Assembly (NCBI GenBank): GCA_964648005.1 | Contig: CAZYKR010000030.1 | Coordinates: 1-23,374, forward strand | Direction of reading: 5' to 3' | Source of the DNA: JAGQTE01 sp964648005 | GTDB taxonomy: Bacteria; Actinomycetota; Acidimicrobiia; Acidimicrobiales; Acidimicrobilacustridaceae | DNA length: 23,374 nt | Part shown: positions 1 through 7,821 of the stretch, in pieces | How positions within the stretch are numbered: position 1 is the stretch's first letter | How the letters are laid out: the number at the start of each line of letters is the position of its first letter | The notes under the pieces: generated by a model | The model's input: only the letters and a program-made list of their open reading frames with translations | What the model was told of the DNA's origin: nothing | Database searches by the model: none | Translations under genes and position numbers: made by a program

Positions 1-55
1 GCGCGCTTCGTTCGGGACGAAGAGGCCGTGGGTTCAAATCCCGCCACCCCGACCA
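1..55 (+). tRNA. tRNA-Pro(CGG), 3' part
   Basis: This is the 3' portion of a tRNA gene; the 5' acceptor strand and most of the D arm lie before the window. The anticodon stem CTTCG (6-10) pairs with CGAAG (18-22) around the 7-nt loop TTCGGGA (11-17), which puts anticodon CGG at 13-15 (proline). The variable region is AGGCC (23-27). The T stem GTGGG (28-32) pairs with CCCGC (40-44; one G-C-rich stem around loop TTCAAAT). Acceptor strand CACCCCG (45-51), discriminator A and an encoded CCA (53-55) follow. Confidence 0.93.
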
Positions 56-61
56 CCGGAG

Positions 62-105
62 ATTGGGCTGAGCAGTTCGGTATGCCGAACCGCTCAGCCC
101 AATTT
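62..105 (+). terminator. Strong hairpin terminator after tRNA-Pro
   Basis: A 12-bp perfect arm (62-73, ATTGGGCTGAGC) pairs with 92-103. One A/C mismatch separates it from an inner 6-bp arm GTTCGG/CCGAAC closed by a TATG loop. A short T run (103-105) follows. It starts 7 nt after the tRNA CCA end, so it most likely ends the tRNA transcript and insulates the sigma factor gene downstream. Confidence 0.85.
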
Positions 106-191
106 CGGTTGTGGCTTGTGCGGCATCGACCGTCGCGCACGATGTTCTGGGTTCGTGTCAACCGGAACGCCCCGCCGTTCGTTTCACAAGC

Positions 192-689
192 ATGAGTCGG
201 ATGCGCAAGCGCTCGGTCGAGGGGTTCGATGCGTTCTTCGCCGCTTCGGTGGGCAAGGTGCTGGCCGTCGGTCGTCGTCTCGCCGGCGACGATGCGGTCG
301 CCGAGGACCTGGCCGCAGAAGCGTTCGTCCGGGCGTACGTGCGATGGGGATCGGTCCGGACGCACCCGAACCCCGAGGCGTGGGTGCTGCGCACGATGGC
401 CAACCTCGCGGTCGATCGCAGCCGAAAGCGCCAGGTCGTACTCCGACCGGAGGTGGCACAGAGCCCGGATGACGCCGTGGTGCTCCACACGACGCTCGTC
501 GAAGCGCTCGCTCGGTTGCCTCGACGGCAACGATCGGTCGTGGCGCTTCGCTACCTCGCCGACCTGCCGGAACGCGAGGTCGCCGAGGCCTTGGCGATCT
601 CCACCGGCTCGGTGAAGACCCACCTGTCGCGCGGTTTGGCCCAACTGCGGGTCCAGCTCGCGACGCCCATCGAAGGAGACCTCACATGA
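192..689 (+). CDS. ECF RNA polymerase sigma factor (SigE-like)
   Basis: A 165-residue sigma-70 family protein of the extracytoplasmic-function type that would direct RNA polymerase to a small regulon. Region 2 covers about residues 10-80, with the acidic AEDLAAEAFVRAY segment and WVLRTMANLAVDRSRKR. Region 4 covers about 110-155, with LPRRQRSVVALRYLADL and the helix-turn-helix REVAEALAISTGSVKTHLSRG. The layout resembles the actinobacterial SigE subfamily. I chose ATG 192; a GTG at 111 would run back nearly into the tRNA terminator and add 27 unconserved-looking residues. ATG 201 is also possible. The stop codon overlaps the next start (ATGA, 686-689), so the partner protein is translationally coupled and may control the sigma factor. 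Confidence 0.88.
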   Translation: MSRMRKRSVEGFDAFFAASVGKVLAVGRRLAGDDAVAEDLAAEAFVRAYVRWGSVRTHPNPEAWVLRTMANLAVDRSRKRQVVLRPEVAQSPDDAVVLHTTLVEALARLPRRQRSVVALRYLADLPEREVAEALAISTGSVKTHLSRGLAQLRVQLATPIEGDLT

Positions 690-1519
690 ACGACCACGAC
701 GACGAGGGTGCGGCGCCGCGTGACGACTACGTCCTCGGCGGCGAGCACGCGGCCCTCCTCGACCGGATCCATCGGCGTGGCGACCGGCTCCGGCGTCGGC
801 GCCACATATTGGCGGGATCGGCGGCGGTCGCCTGCGCAGTGCTGGTGGCGGTCCCGATCGCGGCGAACCGTCGCGGCGACGCGGGCGCGTCGAGCTCCGT
901 GGCATCGGGCGATGTCGGCGTTGATGTCGACGACGCGGCCGGGCCGTCGCCAGAATCGTCGGCGGTCACAACGGTGGCGCCGGACCCGACCGTCGGATGC
1001 GCGGCTGAACCGTTTGTCACGGCATGCAGCACTTCGACGACCCAGCCCTTGCCCGCGGTCACCTCGACCTCGGAGACCACCACGGTCCCGGGTCTGTCCA
1101 CACCGGCGCCGACAGCGCCCCCTGGTGAGACGCCGCTGACGACGCAACCGATCGCCGTGCCGGTCCCGACGCCGCCGCCGCCGGGACCGCTGGGGATCGC
1201 AACCTGTGCGGACGGCAGCACCGGTGATGCCGTGGTGTGGGTGTCGAACCAGAGCTTCGCCGACCCCACGCAGCGCATCGAGGTGCGGATCGACGGCGAG
1301 GTGCTGGTGGATCGGGACTTCGTCGTCGAGGCGCAGCACACCTTCGTGATGTTCTGCGTCGACCTCGGCGCCGGGCGGCATCTGATCACGGCGTCGACGT
1401 CCGAGGACGCCGTCTCCGTCGTTGCGACGGGAGGCAACGGTGTGGTGGTGCTCGCCTGGGACGACGGTGCGATCCAGGCCGAGACCGCCCCGCGCTGGGA
1501 CGAGGTCGGCTTCGCCTGA
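686..1519 (+). CDS. Single-pass exported protein coupled to ECF sigma factor (possible anti-sigma)
   Basis: No family is recognised with certainty. It has a cytoplasmic N-terminus of about 40 residues, rich in charge and ending in an RRRR cluster, and one membrane helix at about 41-58 (AGSAAVACAVLVAVPIAA). A Thr/Pro/Ser-rich extracytoplasmic linker spans about 65-170. A C-terminal probable beta domain begins near PLGIATCADGS and contains Cys residues that could form a disulphide. Its 4-nt overlap with the sigma gene suggests a membrane regulator of that sigma factor. However, the cytoplasmic tail lacks the HxxxCxxC zinc-binding anti-sigma motif and is very short. It could equally be a sigma-controlled envelope protein encoded with its regulator. 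Confidence 0.7.
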   Translation: MNDHDDEGAAPRDDYVLGGEHAALLDRIHRRGDRLRRRRHILAGSAAVACAVLVAVPIAANRRGDAGASSSVASGDVGVDVDDAAGPSPESSAVTTVAPDPTVGCAAEPFVTACSTSTTQPLPAVTSTSETTTVPGLSTPAPTAPPGETPLTTQPIAVPVPTPPPPGPLGIATCADGSTGDAVVWVSNQSFADPTQRIEVRIDGEVLVDRDFVVEAQHTFVMFCVDLGAGRHLITASTSEDAVSVVATGGNGVVVLAWDDGAIQAETAPRWDEVGFA

Positions 1520-1604
1520 ACGCAGCGCGCAGGCGCTGCTCAATCCCTGCTCGTGAGTAGGTCCTACCCATGACGGACGGGTGGCCTCGGATCATCGTCG
1601 TGGT

Positions 1605-3389
1605 ATGGCACCACAACTCCGGAACGGTTCGGGACATCATCAGGCCGACAACCGAGGGCGGCGCGTCCTGCTCGGCCTCGCCCTTGTCGTGGCGGCGGTG
1701 CTTCCGCTGGCAACGGTCTGCCCTGCCGGTGCCGCGCCCGCCCCGGTGACCTACCTCGCGGTCGGGGACTCGTACTCGTCGGGCCAGGGCTATTACTCGA
1801 CCTTCCAGGGGTGCACCGTCGACTCGCGGTCGTGGCCGTACTCGGTCATCGCGCCGGGTCAGACGTCGCCGATCCGGGTGACGGGCTCCCTCAAACAGCA
1901 GGCGTGCTCCGGTGCGACGAGCGCCGGTGTGATGAGCCAGCTGGATCAGGCGCCCGCCGGGGTGGACCTGATCACCGTGACGGTCGGCGCGAATGACATC
2001 GGGCTCGCCAACCTGATCACGGGGTGCCACGTGGGCGACTGCGTCACCGATCTGAACGACGTGGACACGGACAGCATCCTCCCCGGCGTGGAGTCGGTCC
2101 TGGCCAAGGCGCGGGCGACGGGTGCGACGGTCGTGCTCGCCACCTATCCCAACCTCTTCGCTCGGCTGACGTCGTTCTCGAGCAGCGAGCGAGCCGCCGG
2201 CGTGTCCCTGATGCGTCGGCTCAACACCAGCTTGCAGGTGGCGGGCCGTCGCGCCGGCGTCCACGTCGTCGATGCCGAGACGGCCTTCGCAGGCCATGAG
2301 CCGTGCGGAGGGTCGTCCTGTACCGATCCGTGGGTCAACGGACTGATCACCAGCCTCTTCTCGGTGAGCAAGGCCTCGTATCACCTGAACCCTGCGGGCG
2401 AGGCGGCCTACGCCGCGCTCGTGTCGGACCATCTGGCGTCGTGGACCGGTCCCCGGACGACCGACACGCTCCTGCCGCTCAACCCCGCTCCCGAACCGAT
2501 CGTGGGCACCCTTGGTCTCGCTCCCGCCGAATCGTGTCGCACGGGCACCGCATTCCGGCCCCTTGACGCCGTGCGCGTCACGTCGGCGCCCGTCTTCGCT
2601 CCGGGCGCACCGGTCACGTTGTCGCTGAGCACCGACAGCGGCTTCCGGTTCAAGCCTCCGCAGGCTGTGGCGACCTCGCTGGGTGCGCTGCAGTCGACCT
2701 TCGTCCTTCCCGCCACCACCTCGGGCACGACGTTCAAGCTGGAGGCGGAGGGGTCGAGCCGGCACGGCACCTGGACGTACCTGCTCGTGGAGCGACCGCT
2801 CAACCCAGGATTGGCGCCCTGCGACCAGGTGCTGCCCACGGTCCAGATCACCAGCCCGTCGGGCACGCCGACCTACTTGCTCAACGCCGTCACGCCGGCG
2901 GTCGCCGTCGGGTGCAGCGACGACCGACTCCTGGTCGCCTGCACCTCCAACGCCGTGTCGGGACGGCTCTCGACGTCCACCCCTGGCCGCAACACCTTCG
3001 TCGCCACGGCCCGCGACTGGGCCGGCAACACGGCGACGGCGTCTGCCGGCTACGACGTCCGCTACGTGGTCCTCGACAAGTCCCCGGCGTGGAAGACCGG
3101 TGCCGCGCCGCTGCCGGTCTCGTCGCGGCAGTCTGCCGTCGTGCACGTCCGCCTCGTGGACGCCAACGCCGCGCCGGTGCTGCAGTCGACGGCGGTGCTC
3201 CAACCCGAGGTCCTGACCGGTCCCTGCTCGTTCGCCACGACGACCTCGGTGCGGGTGACGCGACCGGTGCCGGCGAGCGACGGCGGCGTGTGGCTGACGG
3301 TGCCGCCCGGCGTGGCGGGCAACTGCACCTCAGTGCGCCTCCCCTTGGCCGACGGCACGACGCAGGCGTGGACCTTCCAGTGGGTGTGA
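1605..3389 (+). CDS. Secreted SGNH/GDSL-type esterase or lipase with C-terminal extension
   Basis: Predicted secreted hydrolase of the SGNH superfamily, like Streptomyces GDSL lipases. With ATG 1605, a signal peptide RRVLLGLALVVAAVLPLAT ends near the AGAA/PAP site (about residues 20-46). The catalytic block I motif VGDSYSSG has Ser at about 56. Block III is TVGANDIG with the Asn at about 130, and the His of block V is in SYHLNPAG (about 260). The Asp usually two or three residues before that His is absent, as in Ser-His dyad members. The catalytic domain ends near residue 285; about 300 more residues follow, including an Ig-like segment (LPTVQITSPSG to YDVRY) and a Val-rich beta segment. An in-frame GTG at 1581 would add 8 residues; neither start has a clear ribosome-binding site. 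Confidence 0.88.
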   Translation: MAPQLRNGSGHHQADNRGRRVLLGLALVVAAVLPLATVCPAGAAPAPVTYLAVGDSYSSGQGYYSTFQGCTVDSRSWPYSVIAPGQTSPIRVTGSLKQQACSGATSAGVMSQLDQAPAGVDLITVTVGANDIGLANLITGCHVGDCVTDLNDVDTDSILPGVESVLAKARATGATVVLATYPNLFARLTSFSSSERAAGVSLMRRLNTSLQVAGRRAGVHVVDAETAFAGHEPCGGSSCTDPWVNGLITSLFSVSKASYHLNPAGEAAYAALVSDHLASWTGPRTTDTLLPLNPAPEPIVGTLGLAPAESCRTGTAFRPLDAVRVTSAPVFAPGAPVTLSLSTDSGFRFKPPQAVATSLGALQSTFVLPATTSGTTFKLEAEGSSRHGTWTYLLVERPLNPGLAPCDQVLPTVQITSPSGTPTYLLNAVTPAVAVGCSDDRLLVACTSNAVSGRLSTSTPGRNTFVATARDWAGNTATASAGYDVRYVVLDKSPAWKTGAAPLPVSSRQSAVVHVRLVDANAAPVLQSTAVLQPEVLTGPCSFATTTSVRVTRPVPASDGGVWLTVPPGVAGNCTSVRLPLADGTTQAWTFQWV

Positions 3390-3415
3390 GGGGCCGCCGA
3401 CGTCCCGGGGCACGC

Positions 3416-3421
3416 TACGGT
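3416..3421 (+). promoter_or_regulatory. Predicted -10 hexamer (leaderless) for MazG-like gene
   Basis: TACGGT fits the actinobacterial TANNNT -10 element. It ends 7 nt before GTG 3429, which would place the transcription start at or next to the start codon. No Shine-Dalgarno sequence lies in between. Confidence 0.5.
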
Positions 3422-3428
3422 CCCGGCC

Positions 3429-3683
3429 GTGCAGCTCGACGAGTTCCAGGACCTGATGGAGCGGCTCTACGGCGAAGCTGACCGCGAGCGGGGCATCCCG
3501 TCGACGGTGGCCTGGATCGCCGAAGAGGTCGGCGAGCTGGCCCAGGCCGTACGCAAGGGCACGCGGGACCAACAGCTGCACGAGCTCGGCGATGTGCTGG
3601 CCTGGGTCGCCTCGCTGGCGAACCAGCTCGACCTCAGCCTGACCGAGGCCGTGCAGCGCTACGTCGACGACCCGCCCGCCTAG
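3429..3683 (+). CDS. MazG-like nucleotide pyrophosphohydrolase
   Basis: A small 84-residue all-alpha protein of the MazG/dUTPase-like NTP pyrophosphohydrolase superfamily. These enzymes hydrolyse non-canonical or excess NTPs to NMP and pyrophosphate. The Mg2+-binding signature is present as EEVGELA (ExxE, about residues 32-38) followed by HELGDVLAW (ExxD, about 51-59). The length is near the lower limit for single-domain MazG proteins. GTG 3429 begins 39 nt after the esterase stop and has its own -10-like hexamer. The gene ends 8 nt from the stop of the convergent UbiA gene. Confidence 0.85.
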   Translation: MQLDEFQDLMERLYGEADRERGIPSTVAWIAEEVGELAQAVRKGTRDQQLHELGDVLAWVASLANQLDLSLTEAVQRYVDDPPA

Positions 3684-3691
3684 GGGAGGCG

Positions 3692-4544
3692 TCAGCCCGA
3701 CCAGGGCTGTGCCATGCCCACGGTGATCGCCACCACCACCGTCGTGACCACGAGCCCGACGCGGGCGAACAGCCAGCGGCGGTCGTTGTGGCCGGCGCGC
3801 GCCATCATGACCAACGCCATGACCGTCGCTCCGGCCGGCACGATCCACGGTCCGAGCCCGAGTGTTACCAGGAGCGCCACTGCGCCGGCGCCCCCCCACC
3901 GCGGCTGAGGAGCGGCTCATCGCGGTGACGCCCCGACGCACGGCCACGGTCTGCTTGCCGGCGGCACGATCGCCTCGTAGGTCGCGCACGTCCTTGTGGG
4001 CGATGACCGCGGCTCCCACAAGGGCGATGCCGGCGGCTGCGCCCGCCGGTGTTCCGTCGCTCCCCAGCGCCATCGGCAACCACAGGTAGCCGATGCCGAG
4101 CGCGATCAGGCCGGGCCACCCCCGACGCTGCAGCGCAAACGGTTCGCTCGAATACCCCCAGGCGACGAACGCACCGGCGGTCGTCACGAGCAGGCCCACC
4201 GGCTGCGGCAGCAGGTACTGCATGGCGACGACGAGGCCGGCGGCCACGACGACAACCCGTCGCACCTCGCTCGGCCCGAGCGCACCTGTGGCCAGCGGGC
4301 GGTCGGATCGGGCGTTGATGCGGTCGCTCTCGGCATCCGCGAGGTCGTTGAGGGCCGCCGCAGCCGCACAGCTCGCCAGGATGAGCCCGATCCCACCGAC
4401 CACGCCGGCGGCGTCCAGCCCGGCCGACAGCGCGGCTGCGAGGAATGCAACGAGTGGGACCCGGCTGATCTGGAGGCGACACAGCTCGGCGTAGCTGGCG
4501 CCACGATGCCGGGCGGCGGCCGACGCAGTGCGGGCTTGCGCCAA
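3692..4544 (-). pseudogene. UbiA-family prenyltransferase, apparent frameshift
   Basis: Integral-membrane prenyltransferase of the UbiA superfamily, which transfers an isoprenoid chain to an acceptor ring or sugar. Both Asp-rich motifs are present: NDLADAESD (about residues 66-74) and DVRDLRGD (about 185-192), with GYSSEPFALQRRGWPG between them. The frame breaks at a 7-base C run (3891-3897; G on the coding strand). Past it, the original frame gives a long Arg-rich non-membrane tail. Dropping one G resumes a hydrophobic helix-rich sequence (VALLVTLGLGPWIVPAGATV...) to a stop at 3692. The restored length is about 283 residues, normal for UbiA. The break is therefore a recent mutation, a sequencing error or slippage. 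The start is an uncertain TTG 16 nt after the upstream gene. Its substrate is unknown. Confidence 0.8.
3693..3709. terminator. Short hairpin between convergent genes (weak terminator candidate)
   Basis: CAGCCC (3693-3698) and GGGCTG (3704-3709) can form a 6-bp stem with loop GACCA, just past the MazG stop and over the last codons of the opposing UbiA gene. No T tract follows on either strand, so intrinsic termination is doubtful. Confidence 0.25.
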
Positions 4545-4560
4545 CGCCCGGCGGGTGTCG

Positions 4561-4944
4561 TCACGCGTCGTCCCAGGTGGGGTGGCGCTCGAACGTCACA
4601 AGCAGGACGCCGAAGAAGCCGGCGGCGAAACCCCAGACGACGGCGGCCACGACGAGGCTGCCGGTGATGATCCGGCGGGGCCGGGTGGCGGAGCCGGACG
4701 CGGCCCAGGTCAGCGTGGCCAGCGCCGCTGCCACGAGCAGGAGGGCTAGGGCGTACCACCCGGTCGAGGAGGCCTCCCCGGTCGCCGTCGGGTCGTGCGA
4801 TGTGGCGGTGTCGACGACGAGGGCGGCCGGGATCACGCCGGCGCCCACGAGCACGGCGAATGCGAGCGCGCCCCGAACCCACCCGTTCGCTTTGGTTGGC
4901 GCCAGCTCCCCAGGGGCAGGAGGTGGCGGTGGCAGCTTGCTCAC
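4561..4944 (-). CDS. Small membrane protein, three helices, unknown function
   Basis: I do not recognise this 127-residue protein. It has a Pro-rich cytoplasmic-looking N-terminus (KLPPPPPAPGE). Three probable membrane helices follow: about 24-44 (VRGALAFAVLVGAGVIPAALV), 62-82 (GWYALALLLVAAALATLTWAA) and 92-116 (ITGSLVVAAVVWGFAAGFFGVLLVT). The tail is short and acidic. GTG 4944 overlaps the stop of the CBS-domain gene by 4 nt (GTGA), and its own stop lies 16 nt before the UbiA start. CBS protein, this protein and UbiA therefore probably form one transcript. No catalytic motif is visible. Confidence 0.7.
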   Translation of the reverse strand: MSKLPPPPPAPGELAPTKANGWVRGALAFAVLVGAGVIPAALVVDTATSHDPTATGEASSTGWYALALLLVAAALATLTWAASGSATRPRRIITGSLVVAAVVWGFAAGFFGVLLVTFERHPTWDDA

Positions 4945-5375
4945 CGGCCGGAGTAGAGGTACTCGGTCAGCGCGCCGTTCTCTCGCTCGAGCTCGTCGAC
5001 GCGGCGCTTCACCACGTCGCCGATGCTGACGATGCCGATCATCTCGGCGCCGTCGACGACCGGCAGGTGGCGGATCCGTCGGGGCGTCATGACGGCCATC
5101 ACCTCGTCGGCGGTGTCGTCGGGCCCACAGGTGAGGACGTCGTGCGTCATGGCCGACGTCACCGTCTGGTGCAGCGCCGCCGTGCCGGCCTCGGCCACGG
5201 CGCGGGTGAGGTCCCGCTCGGAGAACACGCCCTCGATCCGGGCGGTGTCCGAGGAGACCACCAGGGCACCGATCCCGAACTGGTCGAGCACCTGCGCCGC
5301 CTCTTCGATGGTGGCATCGGGTCGGATGGTTGCGACCAGCGAGCCCTTGTTGTGGAGGATGCTTCGTACCTGCAT
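4941..5375 (-). CDS. Tandem CBS-domain protein
   Basis: A stand-alone protein of 144 residues made of two CBS domains (about 9-62 and 75-130), a Bateman module that usually binds adenine nucleotides or SAM and works as an energy or ligand sensor. Recognisable CBS signatures are ATIEEAAQVLDQFGIGALVV, GVFSERDLTRAV, DTADEVMAVMTPRRIRHLPV and GIVSIGDVVKRRV. A short charged C-terminal helix follows. ATG 5375 is preceded by a G-rich ribosome-binding-like stretch (GGGGGTGAG on the minus strand). The gene begins 84 nt after the asd stop and heads the CBS / membrane protein / UbiA group. Its partner is not evident. Confidence 0.87.
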   Translation of the reverse strand: MQVRSILHNKGSLVATIRPDATIEEAAQVLDQFGIGALVVSSDTARIEGVFSERDLTRAVAEAGTAALHQTVTSAMTHDVLTCGPDDTADEVMAVMTPRRIRHLPVVDGAEMIGIVSIGDVVKRRVDELERENGALTEYLYSGR

Positions 5376-5459
5376 CGTCTCACCCCCAGATGTCTGGCCG
5401 CCGCACCGAGCACCATTGCAGCACCGATCGGGCCGGCGCGCTCGCGCGACCGCGGGGGA

Positions 5460-6491
5460 TCAGCGTCGCGTGCCCTGGGCCAGCAGGGCTTCGGCGATCT
5501 GCACGGCGTTGAGGGCGGCGCCCTTGCGGAGGTTGTCGCCTGACAGGAACAGCGCCAGGCCGTTGGCCACGGTGGGATCGCGGCGGATGCGACCGACCTG
5601 GGTGGTGTCGCCGCCGGTGACCTGCAACGGCGTGGGGATGTCGGTCAGCTCGACGCCGGGCGCCTTGACGAGCAGGCTGCGGGCGCGCTCGGGATCGATC
5701 TCGTCGCGGAAGCGGGCGTTGATCGACAGCGAGTGGCCGCTGAACACGGGGACCCGCACGCAGGTGGCGCTGACGGCGAGCTCGGGCACCTCGAGGATCT
5801 TGCGGGACTCGTTGCGGAGCTTCTGCTCCTCGTCGGTCTCCTCGAGGCCGTCGTCGACGAGGCCGCCGGCAAAGGGGATCACGTTGTAGGCGATGGGCCG
5901 GGGGAACTTCTGCGGCTCGGGGAACTCGACCGCCATGCCGCTCATGGCGAGCGCCGGGGCGGCATCGCCGACCTTCTGGATCTGCTCGTCGAGCTCGGCG
6001 GTGCCGGCCAACCCGGCGCCCGAGACGGCCTGGTAGGACGACACGACTATCGCCTCGAGCCCGGCGGCGGCGTGCAGCGGCTTGAGCACCGGCATGGCGA
6101 CCATCGTCGTGCAGTTGGGGTTGGCCACGATGCCCTTGGGGATGGAGGCCAGGGCATGGGCGTTGACCTCGGGCACCACCAGCGGCACCTGCGGGTCCAT
6201 CCGCCAGGCGGAGCTGTTGTCGATGACCGTCGGGCCTTGTGCCGCCACCGCCTCGGCGAGCCGCTTGCTGGTGGCACCACCGGCCGACATCAGCACGACG
6301 TCGAGGCCGGCGTACGAGGCGGTGTCGGCGTCTTCGACGGTGACGTCACCGCCTGCCCACGGGAGCTTGCGGCCCGCGGACCGGCTGGATGCGAAGTACC
6401 GCATCTCGTCGACGGGGAACTGGCGCTCGGCCAGGATGGCGCGCATGACTGCGCCGACCTGACCTGTGGCTCCGACTACTCCGACACGCAT
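5460..6491 (-). CDS. asd: Aspartate-semialdehyde dehydrogenase
   Basis: Converts L-aspartyl-4-phosphate and NADPH to L-aspartate-4-semialdehyde, the second step towards lysine/diaminopimelate, threonine and methionine. The 343-residue length is typical. The N-terminal Rossmann motif is GVVGATGQVG (residues 4-13). The catalytic Cys is in NPNCTT (Cys127). SSAWRMDPQVPLVVPEVN is family-typical, and substrate-binding/catalytic residues lie in RVPVFSGHS (Arg246, His253). ATG 6491 starts a clean Rossmann strand. It lies 88 nt downstream of lysC on the same strand but has its own -10-like hexamer, so it may be transcribed both alone and with lysC. Confidence 0.96.
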   Translation of the reverse strand: MRVGVVGATGQVGAVMRAILAERQFPVDEMRYFASSRSAGRKLPWAGGDVTVEDADTASYAGLDVVLMSAGGATSKRLAEAVAAQGPTVIDNSSAWRMDPQVPLVVPEVNAHALASIPKGIVANPNCTTMVAMPVLKPLHAAAGLEAIVVSSYQAVSGAGLAGTAELDEQIQKVGDAAPALAMSGMAVEFPEPQKFPRPIAYNVIPFAGGLVDDGLEETDEEQKLRNESRKILEVPELAVSATCVRVPVFSGHSLSINARFRDEIDPERARSLLVKAPGVELTDIPTPLQVTGGDTTQVGRIRRDPTVANGLALFLSGDNLRKGAALNAVQIAEALLAQGTRR

Positions 6492-6500
6492 AGGGCGTCA

Positions 6501-6506
6501 AGGCTA
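6501..6506 (-). promoter_or_regulatory. Predicted -10 hexamer (leaderless) for asd
   Basis: On the minus strand TAGCCT is followed by 9 nt and then ATG 6491. The same hexamer and the same 9-nt spacing precede lysC. No Shine-Dalgarno site is seen. Confidence 0.5.
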
Positions 6507-6579
6507 GTGCCCGCTTCGGGGTCCGGCGCCATCGAAATTGCAGGCTCGGCGCGCCGGCGTGGCGCTGCGTCGGGGTCGA

Positions 6580-7812
6580 TCAGTCGACGAGGGCGGGCCC
6601 GTCGTGCAGCGCGAACGCCGTGTGCAGCAGCTGCACCGCTCGCTCGAGGTCGTCCTCGGCTACGACGCACGAGATGCGGATGGCAGACGTGGAGATCATC
6701 TCGATGTTGATGCCGTTGGCTGCCAGCGTCTCGAACACGGTGGCGGCCACGCCCGGATGGGTCTTCATGCCCGCACCGACGACCGAGACCCGCCCGATGG
6801 CGGCGTCGGTGGTGACGCCGGTGGCGCCGAGCGTGCTCTGGAGGGCTTCGCACGTGGCCTGTGCGGTGGCGGCGTCGCTGTGGGGGACCGTGAACGAGAT
6901 GTCGGTGCGACCCTCGGCTGAGGTGTTCTGCACGATCATGTCGACGTTGACGAGGGCGTCGGCGAGGGCCCGGAACAGCTGGCCGGCGATGCCGGGCCGG
7001 TCGTCCACGCCGGTGATCGTGACCTTCGCCTCGTCGGTGTCGTGCACGACCGCAGAGATGATCGCCTGTTCCATGTCGTCGGCCTCCTTGGACACCATCG
7101 TCCCGTGCTCCCACGTGAACGCCGACCGCACGTGCAGGTCGACCCCGTGGGTCCTGGCGTACTCCACCGAGCGCATCGCCGGCTTTGGGCAGCCCGCCGC
7201 CGTCATCTCCAGCAGCTCGTCGAAGCTGATCCGGTCGATCTTGCGGGCGTCGTCCACCAGCCGTGGGTCGCTGGTGAACACGCCGGACACGTCGGTGTAG
7301 AGCTCGCAGAGGTCGGCGCCGAGCGCGTGGGCCAAGGCGACGGCGGTGGTGTCGGAGCCGCCGCGCCCGAGAAAGGTCACGTTGTGATCGGTCGAGACGC
7401 CTTGGGCGCCGCCGACGACCGCCACCTTGCCGGCGTCGAGCGCTGCTCGGATGCGGTCGGGGCGAACGTCGACGATCTTGGCGTTGGTGTGCACCGTGTC
7501 GGTGATGAAGCCGGCCTGGCTGCCGGTGAACGACTCGGCCTCGACGCCGCGATCGGCGATGGCCATGCACAGCAGCGCCATGGCTTTGCGCTCCCCGGCC
7601 GTGACGAGCATGTCCATCTCGCGGCCGGGGTGGGTGCTCGAGACCTCTCGGGCCATGCGCAGGAGGTCGTCGGTCTCCTTGCCCATGGCGCTGATGACCA
7701 CGACGACCTGGTTGCCCCGTCGCACGGTGCGCGCCACGTTGTCGGCGACGGTGCGCATGCGCTCCGCGTCGCCGACCGAGGTGCCGCCGAACTTCTGCAC
7801 GAGCAAGGCCAT
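6580..7812 (-). CDS. lysC: Aspartate kinase
   Basis: Phosphorylates L-aspartate to aspartyl-4-phosphate, the committed and normally feedback-controlled step of the aspartate pathway. It has 410 residues. The N-terminal kinase domain begins VQKFGGTSVGD (5-15) and contains ITDTVHTNAKI, FLGRGGSDTTAVALA (148-162) and ELYTDVSGVFTSDPR (170-184). Two ACT domains follow (about 263-335 and 341-400; TITGVDDRPGIAGQLFRAL and VVGAGMKTHPGVAATVFETL). These are the sites where lysine/threonine bind in actinobacterial aspartokinases. Met239 and Met247 sit where an internal start yields the beta subunit in Corynebacterium-type lysC, but I see no ribosome-binding site that decides this. asd follows downstream. 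Confidence 0.96.
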   Translation of the reverse strand: MALLVQKFGGTSVGDAERMRTVADNVARTVRRGNQVVVVISAMGKETDDLLRMAREVSSTHPGREMDMLVTAGERKAMALLCMAIADRGVEAESFTGSQAGFITDTVHTNAKIVDVRPDRIRAALDAGKVAVVGGAQGVSTDHNVTFLGRGGSDTTAVALAHALGADLCELYTDVSGVFTSDPRLVDDARKIDRISFDELLEMTAAGCPKPAMRSVEYARTHGVDLHVRSAFTWEHGTMVSKEADDMEQAIISAVVHDTDEAKVTITGVDDRPGIAGQLFRALADALVNVDMIVQNTSAEGRTDISFTVPHSDAATAQATCEALQSTLGATGVTTDAAIGRVSVVGAGMKTHPGVAATVFETLAANGINIEMISTSAIRISCVVAEDDLERAVQLLHTAFALHDGPALVD

Positions 7813-7821
7813 AGGGAGCGC

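Noticed and set aside
164..191. Autoregulated ECF promoter (GGAAC at 164-168 with CGTT) before the sigma factor
   Set aside because: The CGTT copies lie only 7 or 11 nt after GGAAC, not the 16-17 nt needed for an ECF-type promoter.
1..191. Genomic island or att site at the tRNA-Pro 3' end
   Set aside because: No integrase, no repeated tRNA end in the window, and the following genes look like ordinary chromosomal genes.
1557..1567. GTAGG-T-CCTAC inverted repeat before the esterase
   Set aside because: Only 5 bp per arm, not repeated elsewhere, and no clear promoter to relate it to.
1386..3203. 605-codon minus-strand frame over the esterase
   Set aside because: It is Arg/His-rich with no recognisable motif, fully antisense to a gene with a signal peptide and catalytic motifs.
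5436..5447. GCGCG-CT-CGCGC hairpin between asd and the CBS gene
   Set aside because: A 2-nt loop cannot close the full stem, there is no T tract, and short GC palindromes are common in DNA of this composition.
6551..6565. GCGCC/GGCGC hairpin between lysC and asd as a terminator or attenuator
   Set aside because: Only 5 bp with no T tract; expected by chance in this composition.
7066..7098. Internal start for a separate aspartokinase beta subunit (Met239/Met247 of lysC)
   Set aside because: Known for some actinobacterial lysC genes, but no ribosome-binding site or -10 element seen here supports it, so it is mentioned only in the lysC entry.
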